A stretch of 64,000 nucleotides of DNA from Streptomyces guryensis (GTDB taxonomy: Bacteria > Actinomycetota > Actinomycetes > Streptomycetales > Streptomycetaceae): contig NZ_JAJSBI010000003.1 in assembly GCF_021261325.1 (NCBI RefSeq), forward strand, positions 124,001-188,000. Reading direction: 5' to 3'. Of the stretch, positions 50,749-60,053 are shown in pieces. Position numbers and translations under genes: made by a program. The first letter of the stretch is position 1. The number at the start of each line of letters is the position of its first letter. The notes under the pieces were generated by a model, which was given only the letters and a program-made list of their open reading frames with translations, was not told the origin of the DNA and made no database searches.

Positions 50749-51369
50749 TCAACCGGCCCTCAGGCCCCGCAGGGTGAGGGTCAGCAAGCGGTCCGCCAAG
50801 TCCGGGTCTGCCGGTGATTCCTCCGCTGCCAAGGCGATCGCGTTGGTCAGTTGGAGAAGGTCGGTGATCGTGACGTCCTCGCGGACGTTGCCCGCTTGCT
50901 GTGCGCGACTGAGAAGGGCCGCGCCCGCCTCGTGCATCGGGCCGCTGCAGTTGGCCAGTGCCGAGGTGTCGTCGGAGGTGACGGACATCAGGGCCAGGGC
51001 CAGGCCGCGGTACTCGCCGGCGTGGGTGATGATCTCGCGGAGCCAGGTCACCAGGGCCGTGCACGGCTCGGGGGCGCCCAGGAGTGCGTGGGAGCGGTCC
51101 AGGAGGTCGCTCACCGCTTCCTCGAAGACGGCGCTCAACAGGGCGTGGCGGTTGGGGAAGTGGCGGTACAGGGTGCCGATGCCGACGCCCGCGCGCCGGG
51201 CCACGTCCTCCAGGGACGCGTCCGTGCCGTGCGCGGCGAACGCGGCGCGGGCCTCGGTGAGCAGCCGCTCGTAGTTGCGGCGGGCGTCGGCACGCATGAC
51301 ACGCGGGGGCGCCGGCGTCACCTCTGCGCCGCCGTTCGCCGCGGTCCCCGCCGCCGTCGTGCCCACCAT
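50749..51369 (-). CDS. TetR-family transcriptional regulator
   Basis: The 206-residue protein has a helix-turn-helix at residues 29-75: ADARRNYERLLTEARAAFAA then HGTDASLEDVARRAGVGIGT and LYRHFPNRHALLSAVFEEAV. A ligand-binding helical part follows (DLLDRSHALLGAPEPCTALV, VREDVTITDLLQLTNAIALA), the SBP/TetR_C-type layout typical of Streptomyces TetR proteins. ATG at 51369 is used. It is convergent with DeoR and lies on the minus strand, downstream of the carboxylase genes but separated from them by a strong hairpin. Target unknown. Confidence 0.87.
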   Translation of the reverse strand: MVGTTAAGTAANGGAEVTPAPPRVMRADARRNYERLLTEARAAFAAHGTDASLEDVARRAGVGIGTLYRHFPNRHALLSAVFEEAVSDLLDRSHALLGAPEPCTALVTWLREIITHAGEYRGLALALMSVTSDDTSALANCSGPMHEAGAALLSRAQQAGNVREDVTITDLLQLTNAIALAAEESPADPDLADRLLTLTLRGLRAG

Positions 51370-51487
51370 GCCTCCCACCTGCCCTCGCGCGCGTCCCTGT
51401 CTGCCTCCAGCATGCCATCGAGGATGCGCGAGCGGGCCTCCCGCAGGCCGTACCCGTCTTGCCGGGCGGGAGAAGCAACGGGAAGAA

Positions 51488-51532
51488 CGAGGCGCCCGGC
51501 GGACTGACTGCTCCAGTCCGCCGGGCGCCTCG
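51488..51532 (-). terminator. strong terminator after the carboxylase alpha subunit
   Basis: Positions 51488-51506 pair perfectly with 51514-51532 over 19 bp around a 7-base loop, 28 bases beyond the stop at 51561. Confidence 0.85.
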
Positions 51533-51560
51533 GGATGTCGTACGGAACGACCGTGCTGCG

Positions 51561-53333
51561 TCAGTCCTTGATCTCGCAGATCGCGGCGCCGGAGCTGACG
51601 GACGCGCCGACGTCGGCGGACAGGCCCTTGATGGTGCCGGACTTGTGGGCGTTGAGCGGCTGTTCCATCTTCATCGCCTCCAGGACGACGACCAGGTCGC
51701 CCTCCTTGACCTCCTGGCCTTCCTCGACGGCGATCTTGACGATCGTGCCCTGCATCGGGGAGGCGAGGGTGTCGCCCGAGGCGACCGGGCCGGACTTCTT
51801 GGCGGCGCGGCGCTTCGGCTTGGCGCCGGCGGCGAGGCCGGTGCGGGCCAGGGACATGCCCAGCGAGGACGGGAGTGAGACCTCCAGGCGCTTGCCGCCG
51901 ACCTCGACGACGATCGTCTCGCGGTCCGAGTCGTCCTCGGCCTCGGTCTCGGCCGGGGCGGCGAACGCGGGGATCTCGTTGACGAACTGGGTCTCGATCC
52001 AGCGGGTGTGGACCGTGAACGGCTCGCCGGAGCCGGTCAGTTCGGGCGCGAAGGCCGGGTCCTTGACCACCGCGCGGTGGAAGGGGATCGCCGTCGCCAT
52101 GCCCTCGACCTGGAACTCCTCCAGGGCGCGGGACGCCCGCTGCAGGGCCTGCTCGCGGGTGGCGCCGGTGACGATCAGCTTGGCGAGCAGGGAGTCCCAG
52201 GCCGGGCCGATGACCGAGCCGGACTCGACGCCCGCGTCCAGGCGGACGCCCGGGCCGGTGGGCGGGGCGAAGGTGGTGACGGTGCCGGGGGCCGGGAGGA
52301 AGTTGCGGCCCGGGTCCTCGCCGTTGATGCGGAACTCGAAGGAGTGGCCGCGCAGTTCCGGGTCGTCGTAGCCGAGTTCCTCGCCGTCGGCGATGCGGAA
52401 CATCTCGCGGACCAGGTCGATGCCGGCGACCTCCTCGGTGACCGGGTGCTCGACCTGGAGGCGGGTGTTGACCTCCAGGAAGGAGATCGTGCCGTCGAGG
52501 CCGACGAGGAACTCCACGGTGCCGGCGCCGACGTAGCCGGCCTCCTTGAGGATGGCCTTGGACGAGGAGTACAGCTCGGCGACCTGCGCCTCGGACAGGA
52601 ACGGCGCCGGGGCCTCCTCGACCAGCTTCTGGTGGCGACGCTGGAGCGAGCAGTCACGGGTGGAGACGACGACCACGTTGCCGTGGCTGTCGGCCAGGCA
52701 CTGGGTCTCCACGTGCCGCGGCTTGTCCAGGTAGCGCTCGACGAAGCACTCGCCGCGGCCGAAGGCGGCCACGGCCTCGCGGACCGCGGAGTCGTAGAGC
52801 TCGGGGACCTCTTCCAGGGTGCGGGCGACCTTCAGGCCGCGGCCGCCACCGCCGAAGGCGGCCTTGATGGCGATCGGCAGGCCGTGCTGCTCCGCGAAGG
52901 CGACGACCTCGTCCGCGCCGGAGACCGGGTCGGGCGTGCCGGCCACCAGCGGGGCGCCGGCGCGCTGGGCGATGTGCCGGGCGGCGACCTTGTCACCCAG
53001 GTCGCGGATGGCCTGCGGCGGCGGGCCGATCCAGATCAGCCCGGCGTCCAGGACCGCCTGCGCGAAGTCGGCGTTCTCGGAGAGGAAGCCGTATCCGGGG
53101 TGGATGGCGTCCGCGCCGGACTCTCTGGCCGCGTTCAGGATCTTGTCGATCACCAGGTAACTGGTCGCCGGGGTGTCACCGCCCAGGGCGAACGCCTCGT
53201 CCGCGGCGCGGACATGCAGAGCGTCGCGGTCCGGGTCCGCGTAGACGGCCACGCTCGCGATCCCGGCATCCCGGCAGGCCCGGGCCACGCGGACAGCGAT
53301 TTCGCCACGGTTGGCGATGAGCACCTTGCGCAC
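51561..53333 (-). CDS. acyl-CoA carboxylase alpha subunit (biotin carboxylase and BCCP)
   Basis: The 590-residue subunit carboxylates its own biotin and hands the CO2 to the beta subunit. The biotin carboxylase core has [40 protein letters not shown], the ATP-grasp [16 protein letters not shown] and the catalytic [14 protein letters not shown]. The C-terminal biotin domain has [19 protein letters not shown] with the biotinylated Lys. GTG at 53333 is preceded by AAGGAGGGAGC. It is the AccA2 type, working with the epsilon and beta subunits at 55168 and 55386 as propionyl/acetyl-CoA carboxylase. Confidence 0.94.
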   Translation of the reverse strand: MRKVLIANRGEIAVRVARACRDAGIASVAVYADPDRDALHVRAADEAFALGGDTPATSYLVIDKILNAARESGADAIHPGYGFLSENADFAQAVLDAGLIWIGPPPQAIRDLGDKVAARHIAQRAGAPLVAGTPDPVSGADEVVAFAEQHGLPIAIKAAFGGGGRGLKVARTLEEVPELYDSAVREAVAAFGRGECFVERYLDKPRHVETQCLADSHGNVVVVSTRDCSLQRRHQKLVEEAPAPFLSEAQVAELYSSSKAILKEAGYVGAGTVEFLVGLDGTISFLEVNTRLQVEHPVTEEVAGIDLVREMFRIADGEELGYDDPELRGHSFEFRINGEDPGRNFLPAPGTVTTFAPPTGPGVRLDAGVESGSVIGPAWDSLLAKLIVTGATREQALQRASRALEEFQVEGMATAIPFHRAVVKDPAFAPELTGSGEPFTVHTRWIETQFVNEIPAFAAPAETEAEDDSDRETIVVEVGGKRLEVSLPSSLGMSLARTGLAAGAKPKRRAAKKSGPVASGDTLASPMQGTIVKIAVEEGQEVKEGDLVVVLEAMKMEQPLNAHKSGTIKGLSADVGASVSSGAAICEIKD

Positions 53334-53716
53334 GATTGAGGCTCCCTCCTTGAAACAAGCCGAGTTTAGGGACTGGCTACACGGCACTACGACCCGTCCC
53401 CAGTGGTGAGCTTGCCCACACGGAGCGTGATGCGAGGCTTGCTCGACCCGGGAAATCCCTTGTCGCACCTCGGTACGCAGGACTCCTCTCGGAAACCCTA
53501 GCTCTCCCATGTGGTCAAGGTCTCTGTGAGAGCGTGCTGCGGGCCACTCGGTTTCTTTGTGGAGTCCCTACGAATGGCCCAACGAATCTTTGCCGCCCGC
53601 CGAACCCTTGTCCCAGGGTTTACCCGTTAGTAGCGTTCGCGATGTCTCGTACGTACTCGAGGTGACAACAGGGTTGTCCGACCCGCTCGGGCGGCAGTCG
53701 AAAGTGGGTGGGACCG
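53334..53716. other. divergent control region of the carboxylase alpha gene
   Basis: The 383 bases between the alpha subunit and the membrane protein gene contain the strong ribosome site AAGGAGGGAG of the alpha subunit and AT-richer segments (for example GAGTTTAGGGACTGGCTAC on the plus strand near 53360). No palindrome or other gene stands out. Confidence 0.5.
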
Positions 53717-54232
53717 GTGGTGCGCAGACCGGTGGCATGGGTCGTGGCGGTCGTGCTCTTCGCGGAGGCGTTCGGCATCGCGGCGCTGAACTGGTTCCTG
53801 GGGGTCGTCGTCGACCGGCAGGACATGTCCCTGGCCGGCCTCGACCCGGACATGATGTCGGCGTCCTCGAAGATCGGCGGCGTCGTCTTCGGCCTCTACT
53901 TCGCCCTGTGCGGCCTGGTCGCGCTCCTCGTGGCGGTCCGTGACCGCCCGCCGGCCGGCTTCGGGCGCATCCTGCTGATCAGCGCGGCGGTCGTGCACGG
54001 GCTGCTGGGGGCGTTCGCGTGGGGGCTGGTGGGCTGGACCGCGTTCCTGTTCATGGTGGTCGTGCTGGCCCTCATAGTGCTGCTCCTGATGACGTACGAC
54101 AGCCCGGCCGAACCCAGCGACGCGGTCCCGCCCGCGGCGCCCGGCCCCGAGAACGACGGCGGCAGGGACGAGGGCGGCAAGGACGAAGGGGGCTCTCCCG
54201 TCACTTCTCCGCCGGCGCCCACAACTCCGTGA
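53717..54232 (+). CDS. small four-helix membrane protein
   Basis: The 171-residue protein has helices near residues 5-28 ([20 protein letters not shown]), 50-75 ([20 protein letters not shown]), 85-105 ([20 protein letters not shown]) and 108-130 ([18 protein letters not shown]). An acidic Gly/Pro-rich tail ([20 protein letters not shown]) follows. No family is recognised; such proteins stand next to the carboxylase genes in Streptomyces. Start at 53717, 53720 or 53708 cannot be settled. The last 32 bases overlap the maf gene on the other strand. Confidence 0.75.
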   Translation: MVRRPVAWVVAVVLFAEAFGIAALNWFLGVVVDRQDMSLAGLDPDMMSASSKIGGVVFGLYFALCGLVALLVAVRDRPPAGFGRILLISAAVVHGLLGAFAWGLVGWTAFLFMVVVLALIVLLLMTYDSPAEPSDAVPPAAPGPENDGGRDEGGKDEGGSPVTSPPAPTTP

Positions 54233-54818
54233 TGCCGACGCCCAGCTGGGCGAGCAGCCGGCGCACGAGGGGCAGGCTGATGCCGATCACATTGCCGTGG
54301 TCGCCGTCGATGCCCTCGATGAACGGCGCGCTGCGGCCGTCGAGCGTGAACGCCCCCGCGACATGGAGGGGTTCGCCCGAGGCGACGTAGGCGGCGATCT
54401 CCTCGTCGGTGGGGTCGCCGAAGCGGACGACCGTGGAGGCGGTGGCGGACGCGTACCGCTTGTTCGCCGTGTCCCAGACGCAGTGCCCCGTCTGCAGAAT
54501 GCCCGCCCGGCCGCGCATCGACTTCCAGCGGGCCGTCGCCTCCTCGGCGTCCGCGGGCTTGCCCAGGGCCTCGTCGTCCAGCTCCAGCACGGAGTCGCAG
54601 CCGATCACCAGAGCGCCGTGTGCCTCCGGCCTGGCGGCGACGACGGAAGCCTTGGCCTCCGCCAGGGCGAGGGCGAGTTCGGCCGGAGTGGGGGCGGTGA
54701 CGGCGTCCTCGTCCACGCCGCTGACGATCACCTCCGGTGCGAGGCCTGCCTGGCGCAGGAGGTTCAGCCGGGCGGGGGACTGGGAGGCCAGGATGAGGCG
54801 GCGGGGCGCGTCTGTCAT
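54201..54818 (-). CDS. Maf-family nucleotide pyrophosphatase
   Basis: The 205-residue protein has the Maf start [20 protein letters not shown], the conserved [37 protein letters not shown], and [20 protein letters not shown] then GNVIGISLP. Maf enzymes hydrolyse non-canonical nucleoside triphosphates. ATG at 54818 ([10 protein letters not shown]) is used. The length is normal. It lies inside the carboxylase cluster as in other Streptomyces. Confidence 0.92.
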   Translation of the reverse strand: MTDAPRRLILASQSPARLNLLRQAGLAPEVIVSGVDEDAVTAPTPAELALALAEAKASVVAARPEAHGALVIGCDSVLELDDEALGKPADAEEATARWKSMRGRAGILQTGHCVWDTANKRYASATASTVVRFGDPTDEEIAAYVASGEPLHVAGAFTLDGRSAPFIEGIDGDHGNVIGISLPLVRRLLAQLGVGITELWAPAEK

Positions 54819-54879
54819 GCGGTCAGCGTAGCCGCGCGGTGCCACGCGGCGGAGCCGCACATCGATGCGGCGGCGGGGG

Positions 54880-55008
54880 TCACCTCAGGCCGATCACGAC
54901 CATCGCGAGGATCATGGCCAACGCCATGAGGAGGCCGAGCCGCCGCAGCATCTCCTGGGTGTCGCGGAGTTCCTTGGGGGGCTCGTTCTCAGGGTCGGAC
55001 CACAGCAT
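54880..55008 (-). CDS. 42-residue single-pass membrane protein
   Basis: The short frame reads [20 protein letters not shown] followed by a hydrophobic helix ([19 protein letters not shown], ending at the stop). The sequence is a plausible conserved small membrane protein rather than a chance frame: a Pro/acidic start, a basic RR before the helix and one clean helix. It lies between maf and the epsilon subunit. A ribosome site GGTGGC is weak. A perfect 16-bp palindrome lies 36 bases upstream. Confidence 0.7.
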   Translation of the reverse strand: MLWSDPENEPPKELRDTQEMLRRLGLLMALAMILAMVVIGLR

Positions 55009-55043
55009 GCCACCAGCGTGCGGCCAGGGCGGGGGGCCGTGCC

Positions 55044-55059
55044 TGAGTACGCGTACTCA
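55044..55059. promoter_or_regulatory. perfect 16-bp palindrome TGAGTACGCGTACTCA
   Basis: The site is 36 bases before the ATG of the small membrane protein. It is fully symmetric and is followed by AGTTTGGCCC. The binding factor is unknown to me. Confidence 0.65.
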
Positions 55060-55089
55060 AGTTTGGCCCGCAGACGTTGTTGTTCGTCT

Positions 55090-55155
55090 GCGGGCCCGGT
55101 GGGGGCTGGTCGCGCAGTTCCCCGCGCCCCTGAAAGATCGCGCAGTTCCCCGAGC
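55090..55155. repeat. dispersed intergenic repeat (type B), doubled
   Basis: Carries two versions of TCGCGCAGTTCCCCG, one as GGCTGGTCGCGCAGTTCCCC and one as AAGATCGCGCAGTTCCCCG. Confidence 0.7.
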
Positions 55156-55167
55156 CCCTACAGGTCC

Positions 55168-55377
55168 TTACCCCGGCCAGTAGGTGCGGGTCCACGCCGT
55201 CGGGCCCGGCTTCGGCAAGCGGTGGGACGCGATCCTGGCCGGGTCCGACCAGGAGTCCCTGTCTCGTGTCGCGCCGGGCGGGACGGAGGCCTCCGCCGCG
55301 GCGCGGGCGCGGACCACCGCCAGGGCGGCGGCCAGCTCCTCCGGGGTCGGGTTGCCCCGTACGACCTTGATCGTCAC
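55168..55377 (-). CDS. acyl-CoA carboxylase epsilon subunit
   Basis: The 69-residue protein fits the actinobacterial AccE/PccE type: VTIKVVRGNPTPEELAAALA near the start, followed by a variable middle and the C-terminal WSDPARIASHRLPKPGPTAW and RTYWPG. The epsilon subunit helps the alpha and beta subunits to associate. GTG at 55377 follows the beta subunit stop by 8 bases, so both come from one mRNA. The conserved W..P......P.P..W pattern supports the call. Confidence 0.9.
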   Translation of the reverse strand: MTIKVVRGNPTPEELAAALAVVRARAAAEASVPPGATRDRDSWSDPARIASHRLPKPGPTAWTRTYWPG

Positions 55378-55385
55378 ATCGACTC

Positions 55386-56978
55386 CTAGAGGGGGATGTT
55401 GCCGTGCTTCTTCGGAGGCAGGGATTCCCGCTTGGTGCGCAGTTGACGCAGGCCGCGCACGACGTGCCGGCGGGTCTCGGACGGCATGATCACCGAGTCG
55501 ACGTAGCCGCGTTCGGCCGCGATGTAGGGGTTGAGGAGCGCGTCCTCGTACTCCTGGATCAGACGGGCGCGGGTCGCCTCCACATCGCCGTTCGCCTCGG
55601 CCTCGGCGATGGTGCGGCGGTGCAGGATGTTGACCGCGCCCTGGGCGCCCATGACGGCGATCTGGGCGGTCGGCCAGGCGAGGTTGATGTCCGCGCCGAG
55701 GTGCTTGGAGCCCATGACGTCGTAGGCGCCGCCGAAGGCCTTGCGGGTGATGACCGTGATCAGCGGGACCGTCGCCTCGGCGTAGGCGTAGATCAGCTTG
55801 GCGCCGCGGCGGATGATGCCGGTGTGCTCCTGGTCGACGCCCGGGAGGAAGCCCGGCACGTCGACGAAGGTGATGACCGGGACGTTGAAGGCGTCGCAGG
55901 TGCGCACGAAGCGCGCCGCCTTCTCGCTCGCGTCGATGTCGAGGCAACCCGCGAACTGCATCGGCTGGTTGGCGACGATGCCGACCGGGTGTCCCTCCAC
56001 CCGCCCGAACCCGGTGAGGATGTTCGGGGCGAACAGCGGCTGCGTCTCGAAGAACTCGGCGTCGTCCAGGACGTGTTCGATCACCGTGTGCATGTCGTAC
56101 GGCTGGTTCGCGCTGTCCGGCACGATCGCATCCAGCTCGAGGTCCTCGGCCGTGACCGCCAGGTCCGCCTCCTCCGGGAAGACCGGGGCCTCGGAGAGGT
56201 TGTTGGACGGCAGGTACGACAGCAGCTGCTTGACGTACTCGATGGCGTCCTTCTCGTCCCCGGCCATGTGATGGGCCACGCCGGAGGCGGAGTTGTGGGT
56301 GCGGGCGCCGCCCAGCTCCTCGAAGCCGACGTCCTCACCGGTGACCGTCTTGATGACGTCCGGCCCTGTGATGAACATGTGCGAGGTCTGGTCGACCATG
56401 ACCGTGAAGTCGGTGATCGCCGGGGAGTAGACCGCACCGCCGGCGCAGGGGCCGACGACCAGGCTGATCTGCGGGATGACACCGCTGGCGTGCGTGTTGC
56501 GGCGGAAGATCTCGCCGTACGCGCCCAGGGAGGCCACGCCCTCCTGGATGCGGGCGCCGCCGGAGTCGTTGATGCCGATGACCGGACAGCCGGTCTTCAG
56601 CGCGAAGTCCATGACCTTGACGATCTTCTGGCCGTAGACCTCGCCCAGCGCGCCGCCGAAGACGGTGAAGTCCTGGGAGAAGACGGCGACCGGGCGGCCG
56701 TCGACCGTGCCGTATCCGGTGACCACGCCGTCCCCGTACGGACGGTTCTTGTCCAGACCGAAGTTCGTCGAGCGGTGCCTGGCGAACTCGTCCAGCTCGA
56801 CGAAGGAGCCCTCGTCCAGCAGGAGCTCGATCCGCTCACGGGCCGTCAACTTGCCCTTGGCGTGCTGTTTTTCGACGGCGCGTGCCGAGCCGGCGTGCGT
56901 CGCTTCCTCGATACGACGCTGGAGATCCGCGAGCTTGCCCGCGGTGGTGTGAATATCGATCTCTTCCGGCTCCGACAT
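55386..56978 (-). CDS. pccB: propionyl-CoA carboxylase beta subunit
   Basis: The 530-residue carboxyltransferase moves CO2 from biotin to propionyl-CoA (or acetyl-CoA), giving methylmalonyl-CoA. Both crotonase-like halves are visible: [40 protein letters not shown] and [20 protein letters not shown]; then [40 protein letters not shown] and [20 protein letters not shown]. Asp at the position in DINLAWPT fits propionyl-CoA use. ATG at 56978 ([10 protein letters not shown]) is chosen over an upstream codon. Divergent from birA. Confidence 0.93.
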   Translation of the reverse strand: MSEPEEIDIHTTAGKLADLQRRIEEATHAGSARAVEKQHAKGKLTARERIELLLDEGSFVELDEFARHRSTNFGLDKNRPYGDGVVTGYGTVDGRPVAVFSQDFTVFGGALGEVYGQKIVKVMDFALKTGCPVIGINDSGGARIQEGVASLGAYGEIFRRNTHASGVIPQISLVVGPCAGGAVYSPAITDFTVMVDQTSHMFITGPDVIKTVTGEDVGFEELGGARTHNSASGVAHHMAGDEKDAIEYVKQLLSYLPSNNLSEAPVFPEEADLAVTAEDLELDAIVPDSANQPYDMHTVIEHVLDDAEFFETQPLFAPNILTGFGRVEGHPVGIVANQPMQFAGCLDIDASEKAARFVRTCDAFNVPVITFVDVPGFLPGVDQEHTGIIRRGAKLIYAYAEATVPLITVITRKAFGGAYDVMGSKHLGADINLAWPTAQIAVMGAQGAVNILHRRTIAEAEANGDVEATRARLIQEYEDALLNPYIAAERGYVDSVIMPSETRRHVVRGLRQLRTKRESLPPKKHGNIPL

Positions 56979-57089
56979 CGGGATCGCGGCTCCCTGCCTG
57001 CTCAAAAGGGGGGACGGTTACTCATCCGTAGAGTAGTGGCGGCGCTACGAATCAGCAGTGCGGCGTTTCACACACCTAGGGTGGCTTGC

Positions 57090-57950
57090 ATGACGCCGCG
57101 AGATGCTTCAGACGACAGCCGCTGGTCCGATCTGGACCGGCCTCCGCTCAATGCCGCCGCGCTGCGGCGCGGGCTCGTGCAGGAGGGCGGCCTGTGGCGC
57201 GAGGTGGAGGTGGTGCAGAGCACCGGTTCCACCAACTCCGACCTGGTCGCCCTGGCGGGCGCGGGCAAGGCGGGCGAGGGTTCGGTCCTGGTCGCCGAGG
57301 AGCAGACCGCGGGGCGGGGCCGCCTGGACCGCCAGTGGACCGCTCCGGCCCGCTCCGGCCTCTTCTTCTCCGTGCTGCTGAACCCGGCCGAGGTGCCGGT
57401 CGCCCGCTGGGGCTGGCTGCCGCTGATCACCGGGGTCGCCGTGGCGACCGGGCTGTCCCGCTCCGCGGGCGTCGACACGGCACTCAAGTGGCCCAACGAC
57501 CTGCTCGTGTCCATCGGCGGCGAGGAGCGCAAGGCCGGCGGCGTCCTCGCCGAGCGGGCCGGGGACGGCGGAGTGGTCGTCGGCGTCGGTATCAACGTCA
57601 CCCTGCGTGAGAACGAACTGCCGGTTCCCCAGGCGGGCTCGCTGGCGCTCGCCGGAGCGGTCAGCACGGACCGCGATCCGCTGCTGAGGGCGATGTTGCG
57701 CTCCCTGGAGGAGTGGTACGGCCGCTGGAGGGAGGCCGGCGGCGATCCGGCGGTCAGCGGGCTGCAGGAGACGTACGCGGCGGGCTGCGCGACGCTGGGG
57801 AAGACAGTGCGGGCCGAGCTGCCGGGCGACCGGTCGATCACCGGGGAGGCGGTGGCGGTGGATGGCGACGGAAGGCTGGTGATCGCGACGGAGGACGGCG
57901 TCCAGGAGCCGGTGGGTGCCGGGGACATCGTGCATCTGAGGCCCCTGTGA
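57090..57950 (+). CDS. birA: biotin-protein ligase
   Basis: It activates biotin with ATP and attaches it to the carboxylase biotin domain. The 286-residue protein has VEVVQSTGSTNSDLVALAGA, the biotinyl-AMP site VAEEQTAGRGRLDRQWTAP, ALKWPNDLLVSIGGEERKAG with the catalytic Lys and GGVVVGVGINVTL. A small C-terminal domain follows (ITGEAVAVDGDGRLVIATED). There is no N-terminal DNA-binding domain, so it is not a repressor. It stands divergent from the carboxylase genes whose product it modifies. Confidence 0.93.
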   Translation: MTPRDASDDSRWSDLDRPPLNAAALRRGLVQEGGLWREVEVVQSTGSTNSDLVALAGAGKAGEGSVLVAEEQTAGRGRLDRQWTAPARSGLFFSVLLNPAEVPVARWGWLPLITGVAVATGLSRSAGVDTALKWPNDLLVSIGGEERKAGGVLAERAGDGGVVVGVGINVTLRENELPVPQAGSLALAGAVSTDRDPLLRAMLRSLEEWYGRWREAGGDPAVSGLQETYAAGCATLGKTVRAELPGDRSITGEAVAVDGDGRLVIATEDGVQEPVGAGDIVHLRPL

Positions 57951-58072
57951 CCGAGGGTGGATGCACGGCTGCCTGCAGCTGTGCACGACTCCCGGGAGTG
58001 AGCTAGGGCACACCTGCCGTACAGTTGAGGCCGGTCGATACCTGACCGTGGCAGATCGGAAGGGCAGCAGGC

Positions 58073-59188
58073 GTGACCGTCGACGACACGGGCTCCGGCA
58101 CGGGCGCGGACGGCCGGGTGGACCCCCACGCCGCCGATCCCGGCGAGGACCCGCTCGCCCTGCGCCTGGAACACCTGATCCTCGGCGCCGAGCGGCGCTA
58201 CACCCCTTTCCAGGCGGCCCGCAGCGCGGGTGTCTCGGTGGAGCTGGCCACCCGTTTCTGGCGGGCCATGGGCTTCGCCGACATCGGGCAGGCCAAGGCG
58301 CTCACCGAGGCCGACGTGCTCGCGCTGCGCCGCCTGTCCGGCCTCGTCGAGGCCGGGCTGCTGAGTGAGGCGATGGCCGTGCAGGTGGCCCGCTCCACCG
58401 GCCAGACCACGGCCCGTCTGGCGGAGTGGCAGATCGACTCCTTCCTGGAGGGCCTGACCGAGCCCCCGGAACCCGGGATGACCCGCACCGAGGTGACGTA
58501 CCCGATCGTCGAACTGCTCCTGCCCGAGCTGGAGGAGTTCCTCGTCTACGTCTGGCGGCGCCAGCTCGCCGCCTCGGCCGGGCGGGTCGTGCAGGCCGCC
58601 GACGACGAGGAGATGGTCGACCGGCGCCTGGCCGTCGGCTTCGCGGACCTCGTCGGTTTCACCCGCCTCACCCGGCGTATGGAGGAGGAGGAACTCGGCG
58701 AGCTCGTCGAGGCCTTCGAGACCACCGCCGCCGACCTGGTCGCCGCGCACGGCGGCCGGCTGGTCAAGACGCTGGGTGACGAAGTGCTCTACGCGGCCGA
58801 CGACGCCGGGATCGCCGCCGAGATCGCGCTGCGTCTCATAGAGACCATGGCGAACGACGAGACGATGCCGGAGCTGCGCGTCGGCATCGCCTTCGGCACC
58901 GTGACCACTCGTATGGGCGATGTCTTCGGTACGACGGTGAACCTCGCCTCCCGGCTGACGTCCATAGCTCCGCGCGACGCCGTCCTGGTCGACGCCGACT
59001 TCGCCCAGGAACTCATCCGCACCGGGGAGGCACCGGCCTCCGAGGCCGAGGCGGCGGAAGCCGCCGCGGCGGCGGAGAAGGAGGGGGAGGAGCCTCCGGT
59101 GTACCGGTTTGCCCTGCAGCCGATGTGGCAGCGGCCGGTGCGGGGGCTCGGTGTGGTTGAGCCGTGGCTGCTCACGCGGCGGGGCTGA
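58073..59188 (+). CDS. cya: class III adenylate cyclase
   Basis: It makes cAMP, needed for spore germination and development in S. coelicolor. The 371-residue protein has an N-terminal part of about 185 residues, including a helical region with FQAARSAGVSVELATRFWRA like a pH-sensing/MerR-like dimerisation segment. The cyclase domain follows: VGFADLVGFTRLTRRMEEEE with the first metal Asp, LVKTLGDEVLYAADDAGIAA with the second, and GTTVNLASRLTSIAPRDAVL with Asn and Arg of the transition-state pair. No membrane helix is seen. GTG at 58073 is used. Confidence 0.9.
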   Translation: MTVDDTGSGTGADGRVDPHAADPGEDPLALRLEHLILGAERRYTPFQAARSAGVSVELATRFWRAMGFADIGQAKALTEADVLALRRLSGLVEAGLLSEAMAVQVARSTGQTTARLAEWQIDSFLEGLTEPPEPGMTRTEVTYPIVELLLPELEEFLVYVWRRQLAASAGRVVQAADDEEMVDRRLAVGFADLVGFTRLTRRMEEEELGELVEAFETTAADLVAAHGGRLVKTLGDEVLYAADDAGIAAEIALRLIETMANDETMPELRVGIAFGTVTTRMGDVFGTTVNLASRLTSIAPRDAVLVDADFAQELIRTGEAPASEAEAAEAAAAAEKEGEEPPVYRFALQPMWQRPVRGLGVVEPWLLTRRG

Positions 59189-59222
59189 GGGTCCCTCCGG
59201 GTGGGGCGTTGGTTGTCCGCGG

Positions 59223-59290
59223 CGCCGTCGTGGCTGGTCGCGCCCACGCGGCGGAGCCGCATACCGGCACAGCCCCGCGCCCCTTCAGGG
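59223..59290. repeat. dispersed intergenic repeat (type B)
   Basis: Holds GTGGCTGGTCGCGCCCACGC and GGCGGAGCCGCATACCGGCA, between the cyclase and the convergent proline-rich protein. Confidence 0.75.
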
Positions 59291-59315
59291 CAAGGTCGAG
59301 GCCCCGTACACGTTC

Positions 59316-59876
59316 TCAGTCGGCGGCGGGGTGGTCCACGCACAGGCCGATGACCGGTACGCACAGGCCGGGCTCGTCCGTCTCGCCCGGCTGCTGCGGC
59401 GGCGGGGGTGTCGTCCGGCCGGGTGTCGGTGTCGGCCGTGGGGCGGGGGTCGTCGTCGTAGGCGGTTGTCGAGTGGTCGTGGGCGCCGGGGCGTTCGGCG
59501 TGACCGGGATTGTCGTGGTGCCCGCAGTGGTCGCCCGGTTCGCCGACGGTGCTGCCTGTTCGGGCGGTACGAGGGTGGCACGCGTCGTCGGTTTCGTGTT
59601 CGCGCCGCCCATCGCGTAGGTCGCCGACGGGCTCACCCGGGGGAGGGCCTCGACGGCTGCCACGGCCTTGCTCGACCGGTCGGTGTCGGTGGCCGGGTCC
59701 TGGTGGGGGTCCGCCTCCGCGGTGCCGAGTCCGCCGCCCGCCGGATCCGGTGCCATCCGTACGAGGCTCAGCGCGCCGGCGGCGAGGGCCAGCCCGCTGA
59801 CGGCGAACAGCACCTTGCGGGGGCGGGGCCTGCGATGCCGGCCGCGCCTCACCGATGTCTCCGCCGTCTCCGTCAT
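59316..59876 (-). CDS. membrane-anchored proline/threonine-rich protein
   Basis: The 186-residue protein has a basic N-terminus (RRGRHRRPRPRK), one membrane helix (VLFAVSGLALAAGALSLVRM, residues 21-40), and an outer part of low complexity rich in Pro and Thr (NAPAPTTTRQPPTTTTPAPR). It ends with a short Cys pair segment LCVPVIGLCVDHPAAD. The Pro/Thr part probably spans the cell wall, with the small Cys-containing tip outside. No family is recognised. ATG at 59876 is used. Confidence 0.75.
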   Translation of the reverse strand: MTETAETSVRRGRHRRPRPRKVLFAVSGLALAAGALSLVRMAPDPAGGGLGTAEADPHQDPATDTDRSSKAVAAVEALPRVSPSATYAMGGANTKPTTRATLVPPEQAAPSANRATTAGTTTIPVTPNAPAPTTTRQPPTTTTPAPRPTPTPGRTTPPPPQQPGETDEPGLCVPVIGLCVDHPAAD

Positions 59877-60026
59877 CGTGACCCCTCCCCGTTGCGCCCG
59901 CGCTCCCCTGTGCGCCGTGGCGGACGCACGGTATGCGCTCCCGTGGGCGGTGCGGAGGGAGTTGGGTGGGATGTCACCCGAACGGGGACAACGGGACGAA
60001 ACCCTGCGATGATCGGGCCGAAGGTT

Positions 60027-60042
60027 GTTAACCCGCGTTAAC
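60027..60042. promoter_or_regulatory. paired GTTAAC sites before the enoyl-CoA hydratase gene
   Basis: GTTAAC at 60027-60032 and at 60037-60042, four bases apart and directly before the ribosome site GGAGGG, could be an operator or -10 region. Confidence 0.35.
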
Positions 60043-60053
60043 CGGAGGGTGTC

